A DNA stretch of 14,450 nucleotides, from contig JBEKGC010000133.1 in assembly GCA_050013055.1 (NCBI GenBank), positions 1 through 14,450 on the forward strand. The letters are read 5' to 3'. The position numbers and the translations under genes are program-made. The stretch comes from Palsa-504 sp050013055. GTDB taxonomy: Bacteria > Actinomycetota > Actinomycetes > Streptosporangiales > Streptosporangiaceae. A model generated the notes under the pieces. That model saw only the letters and a list, made by a program, of their open reading frames with translations, ran no database searches and was not told the DNA's origin. Positions 1-6,523 of the stretch are shown here, in pieces (the first letter of the stretch is position 1; every line of letters begins with the position of its first letter).

Positions 1-200
1 ACCTGGACAACCCCCGGGTCGAGCTGCCCGAGCACTACTACAACGTCAAGCACACCAAGCTGCTCGAGCTGGGCCTCGAGCCGCACCTGCTGTCGGACAC
101 GCTGATCGAGTCGCTGTTCGAGATCACCAAGCGGTACGCCCACCGGGTCCGGCCCGACGCGCTCCGGCCCACCGTGAAGTGGCGCGAGCCGACCGGGTAG
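1..200 (+). CDS. sqdB: UDP-sulfoquinovose synthase, C-terminal fragment
   Basis: Partial gene, open at the left edge; reading frame starts at base 3 and ends with TAG at 198-200. The 65 visible residues include NPRVELPEHYYNVKHTKL followed by LGLEPHLLSDTLIES. These match the well-conserved C-terminal end of SqdB/SQD1, the SDR-type enzyme that makes UDP-sulfoquinovose from UDP-glucose and sulfite for sulfolipid headgroups. The catalytic and NAD-binding parts lie outside the window, so activity cannot be judged. The tail RPTVKWRE also resembles the family end. The gene converges on the AraC-type regulator, with a strong hairpin after the stop. Another nucleotide-sugar epimerase is possible but less likely. 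Confidence 0.85.
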   Translation, partial: LDNPRVELPEHYYNVKHTKLLELGLEPHLLSDTLIESLFEITKRYAHRVRPDALRPTVKWREPTG

Positions 201-1102
201 CACCGCACGCAGGTGCGCGGGCCCGTGATACCACTGTCCGTTCGGTAGCTTCCGAACGGGCAGTGGTGGCCACCTGCGGGAACCGCTTTCCCGGGCCGGG
301 ATAACACCGTGCCGGAAACGGCCTGCGCGGCGAGGATCTCGGCCATCTCAGCCTCAGCGCTGTCCGGCTGGGTTTCCAGATCCGGCAGCGCGAGCAGGAT
401 GGGCAGGTCGGTCGGGCGGCGGAGGCGGAGCGAGATATCGGCGCTTACGCTCGCTCCCGGGCGGAGGAGCCCGAGCTTCCCGGTGTCCACGAGCACGGTC
501 CGGCGGGCCCAGGGCTCCCGGTCCAAGGTGTCGGCCGCGGCCACGGCGTGGATGAACCACGCGCCGTTCGGTACGTTAGCGAGCCGGTACGGGTGCGGCC
601 CGGCCGCGGCCGGGACGTCGAAGACGGTGGCGGCGATGGGGTGGCGCTGCACGATGGGGTCCTCGAATACACCCAGGTAAACGCGGGTCCAGCCAAAGCC
701 TTCCGGCTTGGTGACCGTGCCGGTCACGGTGCCGTCAAGCTCGGGGCGAGCCTGCGGGCGGACCGACTGCTCGAAGTCCACGTTTCCCGACGCGCGCCGG
801 AACCGGCCGGGCGAGACGCCGACGCTGGCGGTGAAATGGTTGGTGAAGGAGCCCAGGCTGTTGTACCCCACCGCGAACGAGATGTCCGTCACCTTCATGG
901 GGGTGTTCAGCAGCATGCGCTTGGCCTGATAAATACGCACGGCGGACAGGAACCGACCGGGCGAGACGCCGGTAGCATCCTTGAATATGCGACAGAAATG
1001 GAAACGGCTAAGTATGGCGCTGCACGCGATATCACTGAGCGACAGCGGCTCATCGTATCGTTCCCAGATAAACTCTATCGAACGCTCTATCGCGCTGTTC
1101 AT
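38..1102 (-). CDS. AraC/XylS-family transcriptional regulator (possible frameshift near the 3' end)
   Basis: Residues 1-103 form two helix-turn-helix units of the AraC/XylS type: LSLSDIACSAILSRFHFCRIF, then VTDISFAVGYNSLGSFTNHF, followed by the usual GVSPGRFRR end. The DNA-binding domain is N-terminal. Residues about 120-245 form a predicted beta-rich domain ending in PTDLPILLALPDLE, which resembles the C-terminus I would expect for this architecture. The frame then runs about 100 residues further, through the terminator hairpin and antisense to sqdB. In the neighbouring frame two TGA codons occur at 348-356, about residue 249, so a one-base indel just upstream would restore a normal length. 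The start is supported by an upstream GGGGAGAGG, with AGAGG 7 bases from ATG. The ligand is unknown. Confidence 0.85.
   Translation of the reverse strand: MNSAIERSIEFIWERYDEPLSLSDIACSAILSRFHFCRIFKDATGVSPGRFLSAVRIYQAKRMLLNTPMKVTDISFAVGYNSLGSFTNHFTASVGVSPGRFRRASGNVDFEQSVRPQARPELDGTVTGTVTKPEGFGWTRVYLGVFEDPIVQRHPIAATVFDVPAAAGPHPYRLANVPNGAWFIHAVAAADTLDREPWARRTVLVDTGKLGLLRPGASVSADISLRLRRPTDLPILLALPDLETQPDSAEAEMAEILAAQAVSGTVLSRPGKAVPAGGHHCPFGSYRTDSGITGPRTCVRCYPVGSRHFTVGRSASGRTRWAYRLVISNSDSISVSDSRCGSRPSSSSLVCLTL
231..266. terminator. Bidirectional hairpin terminator between sqdB and the AraC gene
   Basis: A 15-bp stem (231-245 with 252-266, CCACTGTCCGTTCGG against CCGAACGGGCAGTGG, one T/G position that is a G-U wobble in one RNA strand) closes a 6-base loop. 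It starts 30 bases after the sqdB stop. There is no long T run, as is usual in high-GC actinobacteria. It lies inside the formal C-terminal extension of the opposing AraC reading frame, which casts doubt on that extension. Confidence 0.8.
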
Positions 1103-1172
1103 CGGCTTTCCTCTCCCCGAAACAGCACGTAGCTTTCGCGCAGGCTGCGAACGGCAAGCCAGATCGCAGAAT

Positions 1173-1201
1173 CAGCTAAAATTCTGACGGACCTGTGGCA
1201 A
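1173..1201 (-). promoter_or_regulatory. Possible promoter of the AraC-type gene
   Basis: Read on the minus strand: TTGCCA (1196-1201), 17 bases, TAGCTG (1173-1178), about 70 bases upstream of the start codon. The -35 is fair and the -10 weak. Further upstream, 1225-1260 holds GTTTCC...GGAAAC flanking a direct repeat CGCGTT-GTATAC-CGCGTT that could be an operator. No gene is seen between 1103 and 1342. Confidence 0.25.
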
Positions 1202-1342
1202 CAGCCTGCGGCGATTGAGCGAACGTTTCCGTTTCGCGTTGTATACCGCGTTAAGGAAACAATGCACCAGGCAGCTCGAATGTTGCTGTAACGTGCCTAT
1301 GGCAGGACTAGGGCGCGACCTGACAGCGCGGTAGATACCGAT

Positions 1343-1774
1343 TCAGGTACGGCAGGCGTCTATCTCCGCAGCGCGCAGCCAGCAGGCGGTGAGGTAGACG
1401 GCGGCGGCCTGGCCCATCTTTCCCACCTCGTACTCCGTCAGCACCCCGTACGCCTGTGCCCACGCGTGACGTAGCGAGGCCGTACGGTGATCCCGCGGCC
1501 CGGCGGCGGCCAGGGCGGGCTGGACGGCCCGCCACCGGTCCAGGCCGACGGCGACGAGATGGCCGAGGGTGAGGCCCACGGTGCCGTTATGACGTATCTG
1601 GTCCACCAGCAGGGTGACCGCGGCCGGGTCATCGGCCAGTGCCGCCACGCCAAGGCCGGCCAGCAACTGCTCAGCCGTAAGCCCCATGACGATCACACCG
1701 ATCTCGGTGGATGGCGGATCATCGCAGGCCGGCAGCGAGAAGCGGGTGTCAGTAAGAGCGGGCTCGTCAGGCAT
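1343..1774 (-). CDS. Hypothetical 143-aa helical protein, last gene of an FAD oxidoreductase operon
   Basis: I do not recognise a family. The protein is mostly predicted alpha-helical and rich in Ala, Leu and Val, with short stretches such as GLTAEQLLAGLGVAALADDP and AAVYLTACWLRAAEI. It has no signal peptide and no clear membrane span. Its ATG overlaps the stop of the upstream oxidoreductase (ATGCCTGA), so the two are probably translationally coupled and functionally linked. An internal Met30 (VIVMGLTAEQ) is an alternative start, but the coupled ATG is preferred. Codon use is as GC-rich as the oxidoreductase, which supports a real gene. The four-residue tail DACRT adds one of two cysteines. 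Confidence 0.65.
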   Translation of the reverse strand: MPDEPALTDTRFSLPACDDPPSTEIGVIVMGLTAEQLLAGLGVAALADDPAAVTLLVDQIRHNGTVGLTLGHLVAVGLDRWRAVQPALAAAGPRDHRTASLRHAWAQAYGVLTEYEVGKMGQAAAVYLTACWLRAAEIDACRT

Positions 1775-3122
1775 GGGCGGTCAGCTGCTCCTCGGCCTCG
1801 CGGTACTGGACATCGAACCGCTCGCCCGCCTGCAGGCCGACGACAATCCCCGCCGCGGCACGCGCGGCCGCTACCCGGTGCCCGTCGATGTTCCGGGCGG
1901 CCGGGCCGAGCACCATGCCGGCCGCAGCGCCCACGGCCACCACCCGCGGCGCACGGCGGTAAGCCAGCGTAGCCTCGTCGAGGTCAGGCCAGCCGTCCCG
2001 AGCTCCGGTCAGCTCCGGTGGCAGCAGGTCCGCGCCCGCCGACGCCTGAGTGCCAAGGGCCATGGCCACATGATCCCCCGCGATAACCGAGCCGTCGGCC
2101 AGCCGCACTCCCGCCTGGCCGCCGAGACCGCCGGCCAAGCCGACCACCGCGCGACCGCGGTGCACCGTCAGCTGCCCGCTGGCCTCGGCATGCTCGAAGA
2201 GCGGACGGAACTCGAACATCACCGACGCCCTGCGCTCCGCGCGCATCTGGGCCAGCCGGGTCGGCCACGCCACCCCGTCGAACCTGGCACGACCCTCGGC
2301 GCGGAAGAACGCCGCGTTCACGTCAGAGCACTGGTAACGTTCGGCGGCGGCCCGGAAGACCCAGGCGACGCGACGGCCCTCGTTCAGTGCGTTCGCCGTC
2401 AGATGCGCGGCGGACAGGCCGGCCCCGATGACCACGAGCCGGTCCAGGTCCGGGGGGACCGGCTCGTCCCAGTAGCTCACCGAGGGCGGCCCGGCCCGTG
2501 ACGCGTCCTGCCACCAGCTCGCGGGGGCGGGCCTGCGCTCTTCTCCGGTGCACAGCACCGCGAACCGGGCGGTCAGCTCGACATCATCGGTACGGATACG
2601 GACGGCGCCGGGGCCGGGGTCCAGCTGCCGGACGGTAGCTGGCCAGGTGCGCCCCGCGACGCCGTGGATTGTGGCGACATGCCGGCAGAAGGCCTCGAAA
2701 ACGTCAACCGGCACCACCGACCGGTGGCCAGCTTGCGCCATCCGGATTTCCCGCCGTTCCGGCGGCGTCAGCACGCCCCAGTGCAGCCGGGCGAAGTCCA
2801 GCAGCTCGCAGTCCCGGTAGCCCTCGGCACCGGGATGATGATCGTACGGCGAGCGCAGCACACGCTGTCGCAGGACGTCTATCCGGTCGAAGAAACGACC
2901 GCACGGCCGGCCGGAGCGGTCGAGCAGGACCGTATCCCGTACCCCTCGGTGCCATAGCGCCGCGGCCATGGCCAGACCCGCCGGACCCGCGCCCACAATG
3001 ACAACATCGGCGGTGGCCGGAGGCGCCGCGGCCGCGGGACGCGCGTCAGGCTGGAGCCAAGCCGTCCACGGCCGGTGCCGGGGGGATTCAAGGAGCAGGG
3101 GTGACGGGATAAAGATCGTCAC
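1767..3122 (-). CDS. FAD-dependent oxidoreductase (two-dinucleotide-binding-domain type)
   Basis: A 451-residue flavoprotein with an N-terminal Rossmann motif VVIVGAGPAGL (residues 40-50), an acidic ribose-binding Asp68 at the end of strand 2 (TVLLDRS), and a second glycine motif VVIGAGLSAAH (230-240) typical of the NADPH-binding domain. AVLCTG (188-193) matches the ATG-type motif, and the C-terminal VVAVGAAAG followed by LGPAARNIDGHR closes the FAD site. The layout resembles pyridine-nucleotide flavin oxidoreductases and N-hydroxylase or Baeyer-Villiger relatives; I cannot assign a substrate. The start is GTG (MTIFIPSP), 8 bases after the stop of the 182-aa gene, with no clear Shine-Dalgarno sequence, which suggests coupling. 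About 35 residues precede the Rossmann fold, more than usual, so a later start is possible. It could act as a tailoring enzyme. Confidence 0.85.
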   Translation of the reverse strand: MTIFIPSPLLLESPRHRPWTAWLQPDARPAAAAPPATADVVIVGAGPAGLAMAAALWHRGVRDTVLLDRSGRPCGRFFDRIDVLRQRVLRSPYDHHPGAEGYRDCELLDFARLHWGVLTPPERREIRMAQAGHRSVVPVDVFEAFCRHVATIHGVAGRTWPATVRQLDPGPGAVRIRTDDVELTARFAVLCTGEERRPAPASWWQDASRAGPPSVSYWDEPVPPDLDRLVVIGAGLSAAHLTANALNEGRRVAWVFRAAAERYQCSDVNAAFFRAEGRARFDGVAWPTRLAQMRAERRASVMFEFRPLFEHAEASGQLTVHRGRAVVGLAGGLGGQAGVRLADGSVIAGDHVAMALGTQASAGADLLPPELTGARDGWPDLDEATLAYRRAPRVVAVGAAAGMVLGPAARNIDGHRVAAARAAAGIVVGLQAGERFDVQYREAEEQLTAHA

Positions 3123-3130
3123 GTCGGCAA

Positions 3131-3679
3131 TCAGCCGATGACCGTTACCGGGACGATCAGTTCAATGACCGGCCTCGACGGGAGGCCGTCAGTGATCATC
3201 TGGTCCAGCTTCGCGGCTGAGGTCTCCGTGCTGTCCGCGGTGATCGGGCTGTACTGCGAATAGGTATACGAAGGCCGGCGGGCCGACGTCTCCAGGGAGT
3301 ACATCTTCAGCAGCGACTCCCCAGGGCGGACCTCGCCACCGTAAAACGTGAGCCGCCGCTGGTCGGGAGTCATAAAGGTCTTGGTGAACTGCCGGGAAAT
3401 GACCGCGTTATCGTCGTCGTCCACGAAGCTCGACTCTTCGTCGGTGATGACCTGGATGGCGACCCAGGTCTGGTCGGTCAGGTTAGTCGTCGACTTGATT
3501 ATTTGCCACCGGCCAGGCTCCGGCAGGTTAACGCAGAGTGAAATGTCATGGTCCGCTGTGTCGATCGCGCCCGAGATCATCAAGACCCGGCGGCGAACAT
3601 CGGCGACTCCAGCCATTTGGATGTCACGTGCCCGCACTCTGCTTGAAACATCGAGCCCAGGCATGTTCGCCGCATTCAT
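3131..3679 (-). CDS. Hypothetical 182-aa protein, first gene of the oxidoreductase operon
   Basis: No family recognised. The sequence looks like a mixed, beta-rich soluble protein: alternating segments such as RRVLMISGAIDT, WVAIQVITDEESSF and the C-terminal VIELIVPVTVIG, with an acidic run VDDDDN in the middle. There is no signal peptide or membrane segment and only one cysteine. The start has a GGCGGAG Shine-Dalgarno sequence about 5 bases upstream. The gene is visibly less GC-rich than its neighbours, and so is the DNA upstream, hinting at separate acquisition. A TTGACA promoter lies about 60 bases upstream. Only 8 bases separate it from the FAD oxidoreductase, so it could be that enzyme's partner or substrate carrier; this is inference from context. 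Confidence 0.7.
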   Translation of the reverse strand: MNAANMPGLDVSSRVRARDIQMAGVADVRRRVLMISGAIDTADHDISLCVNLPEPGRWQIIKSTTNLTDQTWVAIQVITDEESSFVDDDDNAVISRQFTKTFMTPDQRRLTFYGGEVRPGESLLKMYSLETSARRPSYTYSQYSPITADSTETSAAKLDQMITDGLPSRPVIELIVPVTVIG

Positions 3680-3714
3680 AACATCTCCGCCTTTGCTAGG
3701 TTATGTGTAGTACA

Positions 3715-3750
3715 AAGCTATCCAAACCTCGCAAGCATGTCAATAGACAT
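3715..3750 (-). promoter_or_regulatory. Promoter and palindromic operator of the 182-aa/oxidoreductase operon
   Basis: On the minus strand: perfect -35 TTGACA (3738-3743), 17-base spacer, -10 TAGCTT (3715-3720). The -35 sits inside an inverted repeat ATGTC-AATA-GACAT (3737-3750), a plausible repressor site. The spacing to the start codon leaves a leader of about 30 bases. The -10 is only a moderate match. Confidence 0.5.
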
Positions 3751-3980
3751 CTGCCACTGCTGCATATCCTCATCACCCTCGCACTATTCCGTCACGCATC
3801 CTCCGGCCGCGCACCATCGGGTGTCCGCACAGTAGTGCAGGAAATTACAGTTGGGATGGTTGTGGTGAACGTTGAATATGATACCAATGGTGAGCAGGCC
3901 TCCGGATAAACCTGCCCAGCGACGCTTTAGGCGCGGTCAAGCTGGGCTCGACCAACGCCGGAATGCACGGCGCCAAGACG

Positions 3981-4015
3981 CGGCCTGGCCGCGGTGCCAG
4001 GCTGGCAAATTTTAT
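3981..4015 (+). terminator. Hairpin followed by an A/T-rich tract
   Basis: Stem GCCTGGC (3983-3989) and GCCAGGC (3996-4002), 6-base loop, extendable outward by one G-U and one C-G pair. On the plus strand it is followed closely by AAATTTTAT. It looks like a plus-strand intrinsic terminator, although no supported plus-strand gene lies upstream. Confidence 0.35.
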
Positions 4016-4153
4016 CGGTAATAGTTAGCCCGGCAGTTACGGCCCTGGCCTGTTCTTTCGTCAATTTCTGACCGCCGATCTCGCCATAGCCGCTGGCCGG
4101 ACGGCGTAAGCCTTTCGCTCGTCGAGCCAGCACGGGTCCCCACCCCACCTCTA

Positions 4154-4178
4154 GGCAGGTCAGGGCCCAGCACCTGCC
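4154..4178. terminator. Possible terminator hairpin after the 122-aa gene
   Basis: Perfect 7-bp inverted repeat GGCAGGT (4154-4160) and ACCTGCC (4172-4178) with an 11-base loop, about 55 bases downstream of the stop of the minus-strand 122-aa gene. No T tract, so only a weak call. Confidence 0.3.
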
Positions 4179-4232
4179 AGGCGGCCCGTGGCGCGGTCAG
4201 CCGCACTCCCCCGGGCCGCGTTACCCGCAGCC

Positions 4233-4601
4233 CTAGAAGCGGACGTTGCTTTCGCTTTCCGGCACAACCTCCACGGCGGCCGGGGGGGCGGCGTCGAATC
4301 CTGGTGCGGTCGCGCTAGGGCCGATGTAGAGGATGGCGAAGGCGTCCACGGACTCGAGGTGGATCTTGACGGCGAGGTCGTTCTTGGCCAGGACGAAGAA
4401 GTCCAGCGGGCTGGCGGGGTCGTAGACGACGGTGCAGGTCGTGTAGACGCTCTGGTCGGCGACGGCGAACAGGGTGCGGTAGACGGTGTTCTTCTGCGGC
4501 TGGCTGGCGTGCTCGGCCCAGTCGTCGAGCAGGTCCAGGCCGGAGGTGACGGTGTACTGGGAGGGGCGGCTGCTGTCGGCGGGGATGCGGGGTGCGGTCA
4601 T
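4233..4601 (-). CDS. Hypothetical 122-aa actinobacterial protein
   Basis: Small soluble protein with a recognisable conserved-looking core: SGLDLLDDWAEHASQPQKN (20-38), NTVYRTLFAVADQSVY and FFVLAKNDLAVKIHLES, then FAILYIGPSATAPGFD. The pattern (helix-turn, then a beta sheet ending in LYIGP) reminds me of a DUF widespread in actinomycetes (perhaps DUF6235), but I cannot confirm the name and no function is known to me. An AGGAAGG Shine-Dalgarno sequence lies 7-8 bases before ATG. The C-terminal 20 residues are Pro, Ala and Glu-rich and likely disordered. It is divergent from the TetR gene and probably its regulatory target. The promoter and operators between them are unusually clear. Confidence 0.75.
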   Translation of the reverse strand: MTAPRIPADSSRPSQYTVTSGLDLLDDWAEHASQPQKNTVYRTLFAVADQSVYTTCTVVYDPASPLDFFVLAKNDLAVKIHLESVDAFAILYIGPSATAPGFDAAPPAAVEVVPESESNVRF

Positions 4602-4656
4602 GGCGAGGCCTTCCTGCGGGGTTCCCGGCGGGGGGCCGGGTTCCTTCGATACGTTG

Positions 4657-4727
4657 TATAACGCTGTTGTGTTAACACTATAGCGCCGTTATGCAATGCT
4701 GTCAAAACGGCGTTATGGAACACTGTC
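4657..4727. promoter_or_regulatory. Three-copy operator array for the TetR/WHG regulator
   Basis: Three imperfect direct repeats spaced 22 and 24 bases apart: TATAACGCTGTTGTGTTAAC (from 4657), TATAGCGCCGTTATGCAATG (from 4679) and the third around AACGGCGTTATGGAACACTG (4706-4725). The last two also share CTGTCA after the core. Half-sites ATAACG and CGTTAT point in opposite directions, so each pair also reads as an inverted repeat, and TGTTAACA (4670-4677) is a perfect palindrome. The array covers both the -35 and -10 of the divergent promoter and reaches the TetR start codon. Confidence 0.65.
4677..4705 (-). promoter_or_regulatory. Near-consensus promoter of the 122-aa gene
   Basis: On the minus strand: TTGACA (4700-4705), exactly 17 bases, TATAGT (4677-4682). 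This is an almost perfect housekeeping promoter. The transcript would carry a leader of about 70 bases containing a CCCGGC/GCCGGG hairpin (4624-4640) just before the Shine-Dalgarno sequence. Strong basal elements overlapping the repeats listed next fit a repressor-controlled promoter. Confidence 0.75.
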
Positions 4728-4730
4728 AGG

Positions 4731-5420
4731 ATGAGTCCCCGCCGCCTTGACCCGAACGTCCGCGCCACCCTCATCGAGGCCGCCGCCCGGCTGATCGCCG
4801 AGGGCGGCCCGGCGGCCCTGTCCACCCGCCGGCTCGCCACCGAAGCCGACACGTCCACGATGGCCGTGTACACGTACTTCGGCAGCATGAGCGAGCTCGT
4901 GCGGGAAATCGTCCACGACGGGTTCGCCCGTCTGGAGCAGGCGTTCGGCCTGGTGGAGCTGACCGACGACCCGGTCGCCGACATGGTGCTGCTGGGCCGG
5001 ACGTACCGGCACAACGCCGTCACTTACCGGCAGATTTTCGGGGTCATGTTCGGCGGGGCATCGCTAGGAGGCTTCGCCCTCACCGAGGAGGACAGGCAGT
5101 ACGGCCGCTTTACCCTGACCAAGGTGGTCGAGTGCGCGGCGCGCTGCATCGAAGCCGGACGATTCCGTCCCGATGATCCCGGAATGGTGGCGCACCAGAT
5201 GTGGCTCGGTGTACACGGAACCGTCTCGCTCGAGCTCGGGGCCTACCTGATCGATCCCTACGACGCCGACCGTTGCTTCGAAGCACAGCTAGTCGCCATG
5301 ATGATCGGCGCAGGCGACCAGCAGGAAACGGCAGCCAAGTCGGTGGCGACGTCGGCGGACCGGTTCCGGATCGTGTTCGCGGGCGGCCCGGAGGGTGCGG
5401 CGGGGCCAAAGACGCAGTGA
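4731..5420 (+). CDS. TetR/AcrR-family repressor with WHG C-terminal domain
   Basis: Residues about 8-55 form the TetR helix-turn-helix, with LSTRRLATEADTSTMAVYTYFGS containing the recognition helix and the typical Y-T-Y-F-G end. The ligand-binding half carries MWLGVHGTVSLEL (157-169), the W-x-G-V-H-G signature of the WHG (TetR_C_33) subclass. Length (229 aa) is normal. ATG is preceded only by CAGG with almost no spacing, so the mRNA may be leaderless or poorly translated. The gene faces away from the 122-aa gene across a triple-repeat operator, so it most likely represses that gene and itself. The effector is unknown. A strong hairpin follows the stop. Confidence 0.92.
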   Translation: MSPRRLDPNVRATLIEAAARLIAEGGPAALSTRRLATEADTSTMAVYTYFGSMSELVREIVHDGFARLEQAFGLVELTDDPVADMVLLGRTYRHNAVTYRQIFGVMFGGASLGGFALTEEDRQYGRFTLTKVVECAARCIEAGRFRPDDPGMVAHQMWLGVHGTVSLELGAYLIDPYDADRCFEAQLVAMMIGAGDQQETAAKSVATSADRFRIVFAGGPEGAAGPKTQ

Positions 5421-5429
5421 CGCTTGTCC

Positions 5430-5471
5430 GGCCGCACGGCGCGTGAGTCTACGCGCCCGCGCCGTGCGGCC
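5430..5471. terminator. Perfect hairpin terminator between convergent genes
   Basis: A perfect 14-bp stem, GGCCGCACGGCGCG (5430-5443) with CGCGCCGTGCGGCC (5458-5471), and a 14-base loop. It sits 9 bases after the TetR stop and about 80 bases beyond the stop of the opposing HxlR gene, so it can serve both strands. Confidence 0.85.
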
Positions 5472-5527
5472 GTCGGTCGTCCGAGCCGACCACCCGCGGA
5501 CGCCCAAGGCGCTCCACGGCGATGCTT

Positions 5528-5561
5528 TTAGCGGCTGCTTAGCGGCTGCCTTAGCGGATGC
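5528..5561. repeat. Short tandem repeat spanning the HxlR stop codon
   Basis: Three near-identical units TTAGCGGCTGC, TTAGCGGCTGC(C) and TTAGCGGATGC in tandem, plus a related TTAGCGGCCTGCC at 5585. Each unit contains TTA, a TAA stop on the minus strand. The third unit supplies the actual stop of the HxlR gene. Probably slippage-generated. Confidence 0.7.
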
Positions 5562-6333
5562 TGCCTGCGCGGATGGTGCCGGCCTTAGCGGCCTGCCCGA
5601 TCAGGGCGGGGGGCGCCGACGACCGTCGCATACTCTGCATCAGGCCGCCCGCGTTTGAATGCACCGGCGGCGGCGGGATGTGGAACAGCTCCACGAACCA
5701 CACAAGCAATCCGAAGTTACCTGGCCCGCCGTCGGGTGCCCTGAGCCTGACCCCGCCGGCTTCCAGCGCCTCCCTGGGGCTCATCTCGCCCGACAGCAGG
5801 AGTTGCAGCGGGGGCCCGGCCTCGATGATGAGATCGGCGTCGAGCAGGTGGCCCCGGCCGATCTCGACCTCCCCGTTGTTGATGCAGGCGTGGACGACGA
5901 CGTTCCCCAGCTCAACCACGAAATTTACCCGGATACCGCGGGCGGCCTCCGGGGAGAAGGTGACGCGCAGCCCCATGATGAGGCTGTCGGCGGTAATGAT
6001 CTCGTCGTACTGGAGGCCACCCATCGTGCGCATTCCCCACCGGCACAGCTGCGTGACGATATCCTCGAGTTCAACCCCGTAGGCGGTCAGCTCGAAGACG
6101 CTCGTATCCGCCAACGCCAACGGCTCGCGGCGGCGGATCACCTGCGCGCGCTCAAGTTCCTCCAAGCGTGCCGGGAGAACGTCCTCGGGCATCCCCGGCA
6201 GGCCCTGGCGCAGTTGGGCCATAGTCTTGGATTCCACCAGCAGATCGCGGATCACGAGCATGGCCCAAGGCTCGCCGACCATCTCAAGGGCGCGCGCGAG
6301 ACCGCAGTGTTGTCCGTATGTCTGATTTGTCAT
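5551..6333 (-). CDS. HxlR-type winged-helix regulator fused to an SCP2-like domain
   Basis: Residues 8-72 are a HxlR/MarR-like winged helix: CGLARALEMVGEPWAMLVIRD, then LRQGLPGMPEDVLPARLEELE and VIRRRE. The conserved N-terminal cysteine (Cys10), which is redox-active in some HxlR proteins, is present. Residues about 112-198 match the SCP2 sterol-carrier-like domain attached to many actinobacterial HxlR proteins (LIMGLRVTFSPEAARGIRVNF, then LLSGEMSPREALEAGGVRL), suggesting a hydrophobic effector. A 40-residue tail with a PPPP run follows. The ATG at 6333 has AAGAGG about 7 bases upstream; longer in-frame extension is unsupported. It lies 190 bases after the dehydrogenase on the same strand, with no clear terminator between them, so it probably belongs to the RiPP locus as a local regulator or resistance sensor. 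Confidence 0.88.
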   Translation of the reverse strand: MTNQTYGQHCGLARALEMVGEPWAMLVIRDLLVESKTMAQLRQGLPGMPEDVLPARLEELERAQVIRRREPLALADTSVFELTAYGVELEDIVTQLCRWGMRTMGGLQYDEIITADSLIMGLRVTFSPEAARGIRVNFVVELGNVVVHACINNGEVEIGRGHLLDADLIIEAGPPLQLLLSGEMSPREALEAGGVRLRAPDGGPGNFGLLVWFVELFHIPPPPVHSNAGGLMQSMRRSSAPPALIGQAAKAGTIRAGSIR

Positions 6334-6523
6334 CTCTACCTCTTGGCTCGTTGACTTGACAGGCGTAGCGCACATCGCGGCTCTGCACGGCTCGGACCAC
6401 CAGCCGAGTCCAGCCTCGCTCATCCAGCTCGGATCCTGCTGGAGGGCGACTGGAGGAAGCCGTTCATCGCCAGGCGGACGGCCCCGGGCCGACCGGAGAT
6501 CCGCAGGACACGTGGGGACCGCG

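Larger units (their letters stand above)
3751..4232. other. Intergenic stretch without a supported gene
   Basis: No coding region is convincing on either strand. The left part (to about 3930) is clearly lower in GC than its surroundings. Short open frames exist on both strands (for example plus 3703-3909 and minus 3927-4148), but they have no ribosome binding site, no recognisable product and atypical codon use. They may be decayed remnants. Two hairpins lie within it and are listed separately. Confidence 0.5.

Noticed and set aside
1614..2501. Plus-strand 295-codon frame opposite the FAD oxidoreductase
   Set aside because: Low-complexity Arg/Pro/Gly/His composition and antisense to a gene with two clear dinucleotide-binding motifs.
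3703..3909. Plus-strand 68-codon frame in the low-GC gap
   Set aside because: No ribosome binding site, no recognisable pattern, and it starts over the promoter of the opposing operon.
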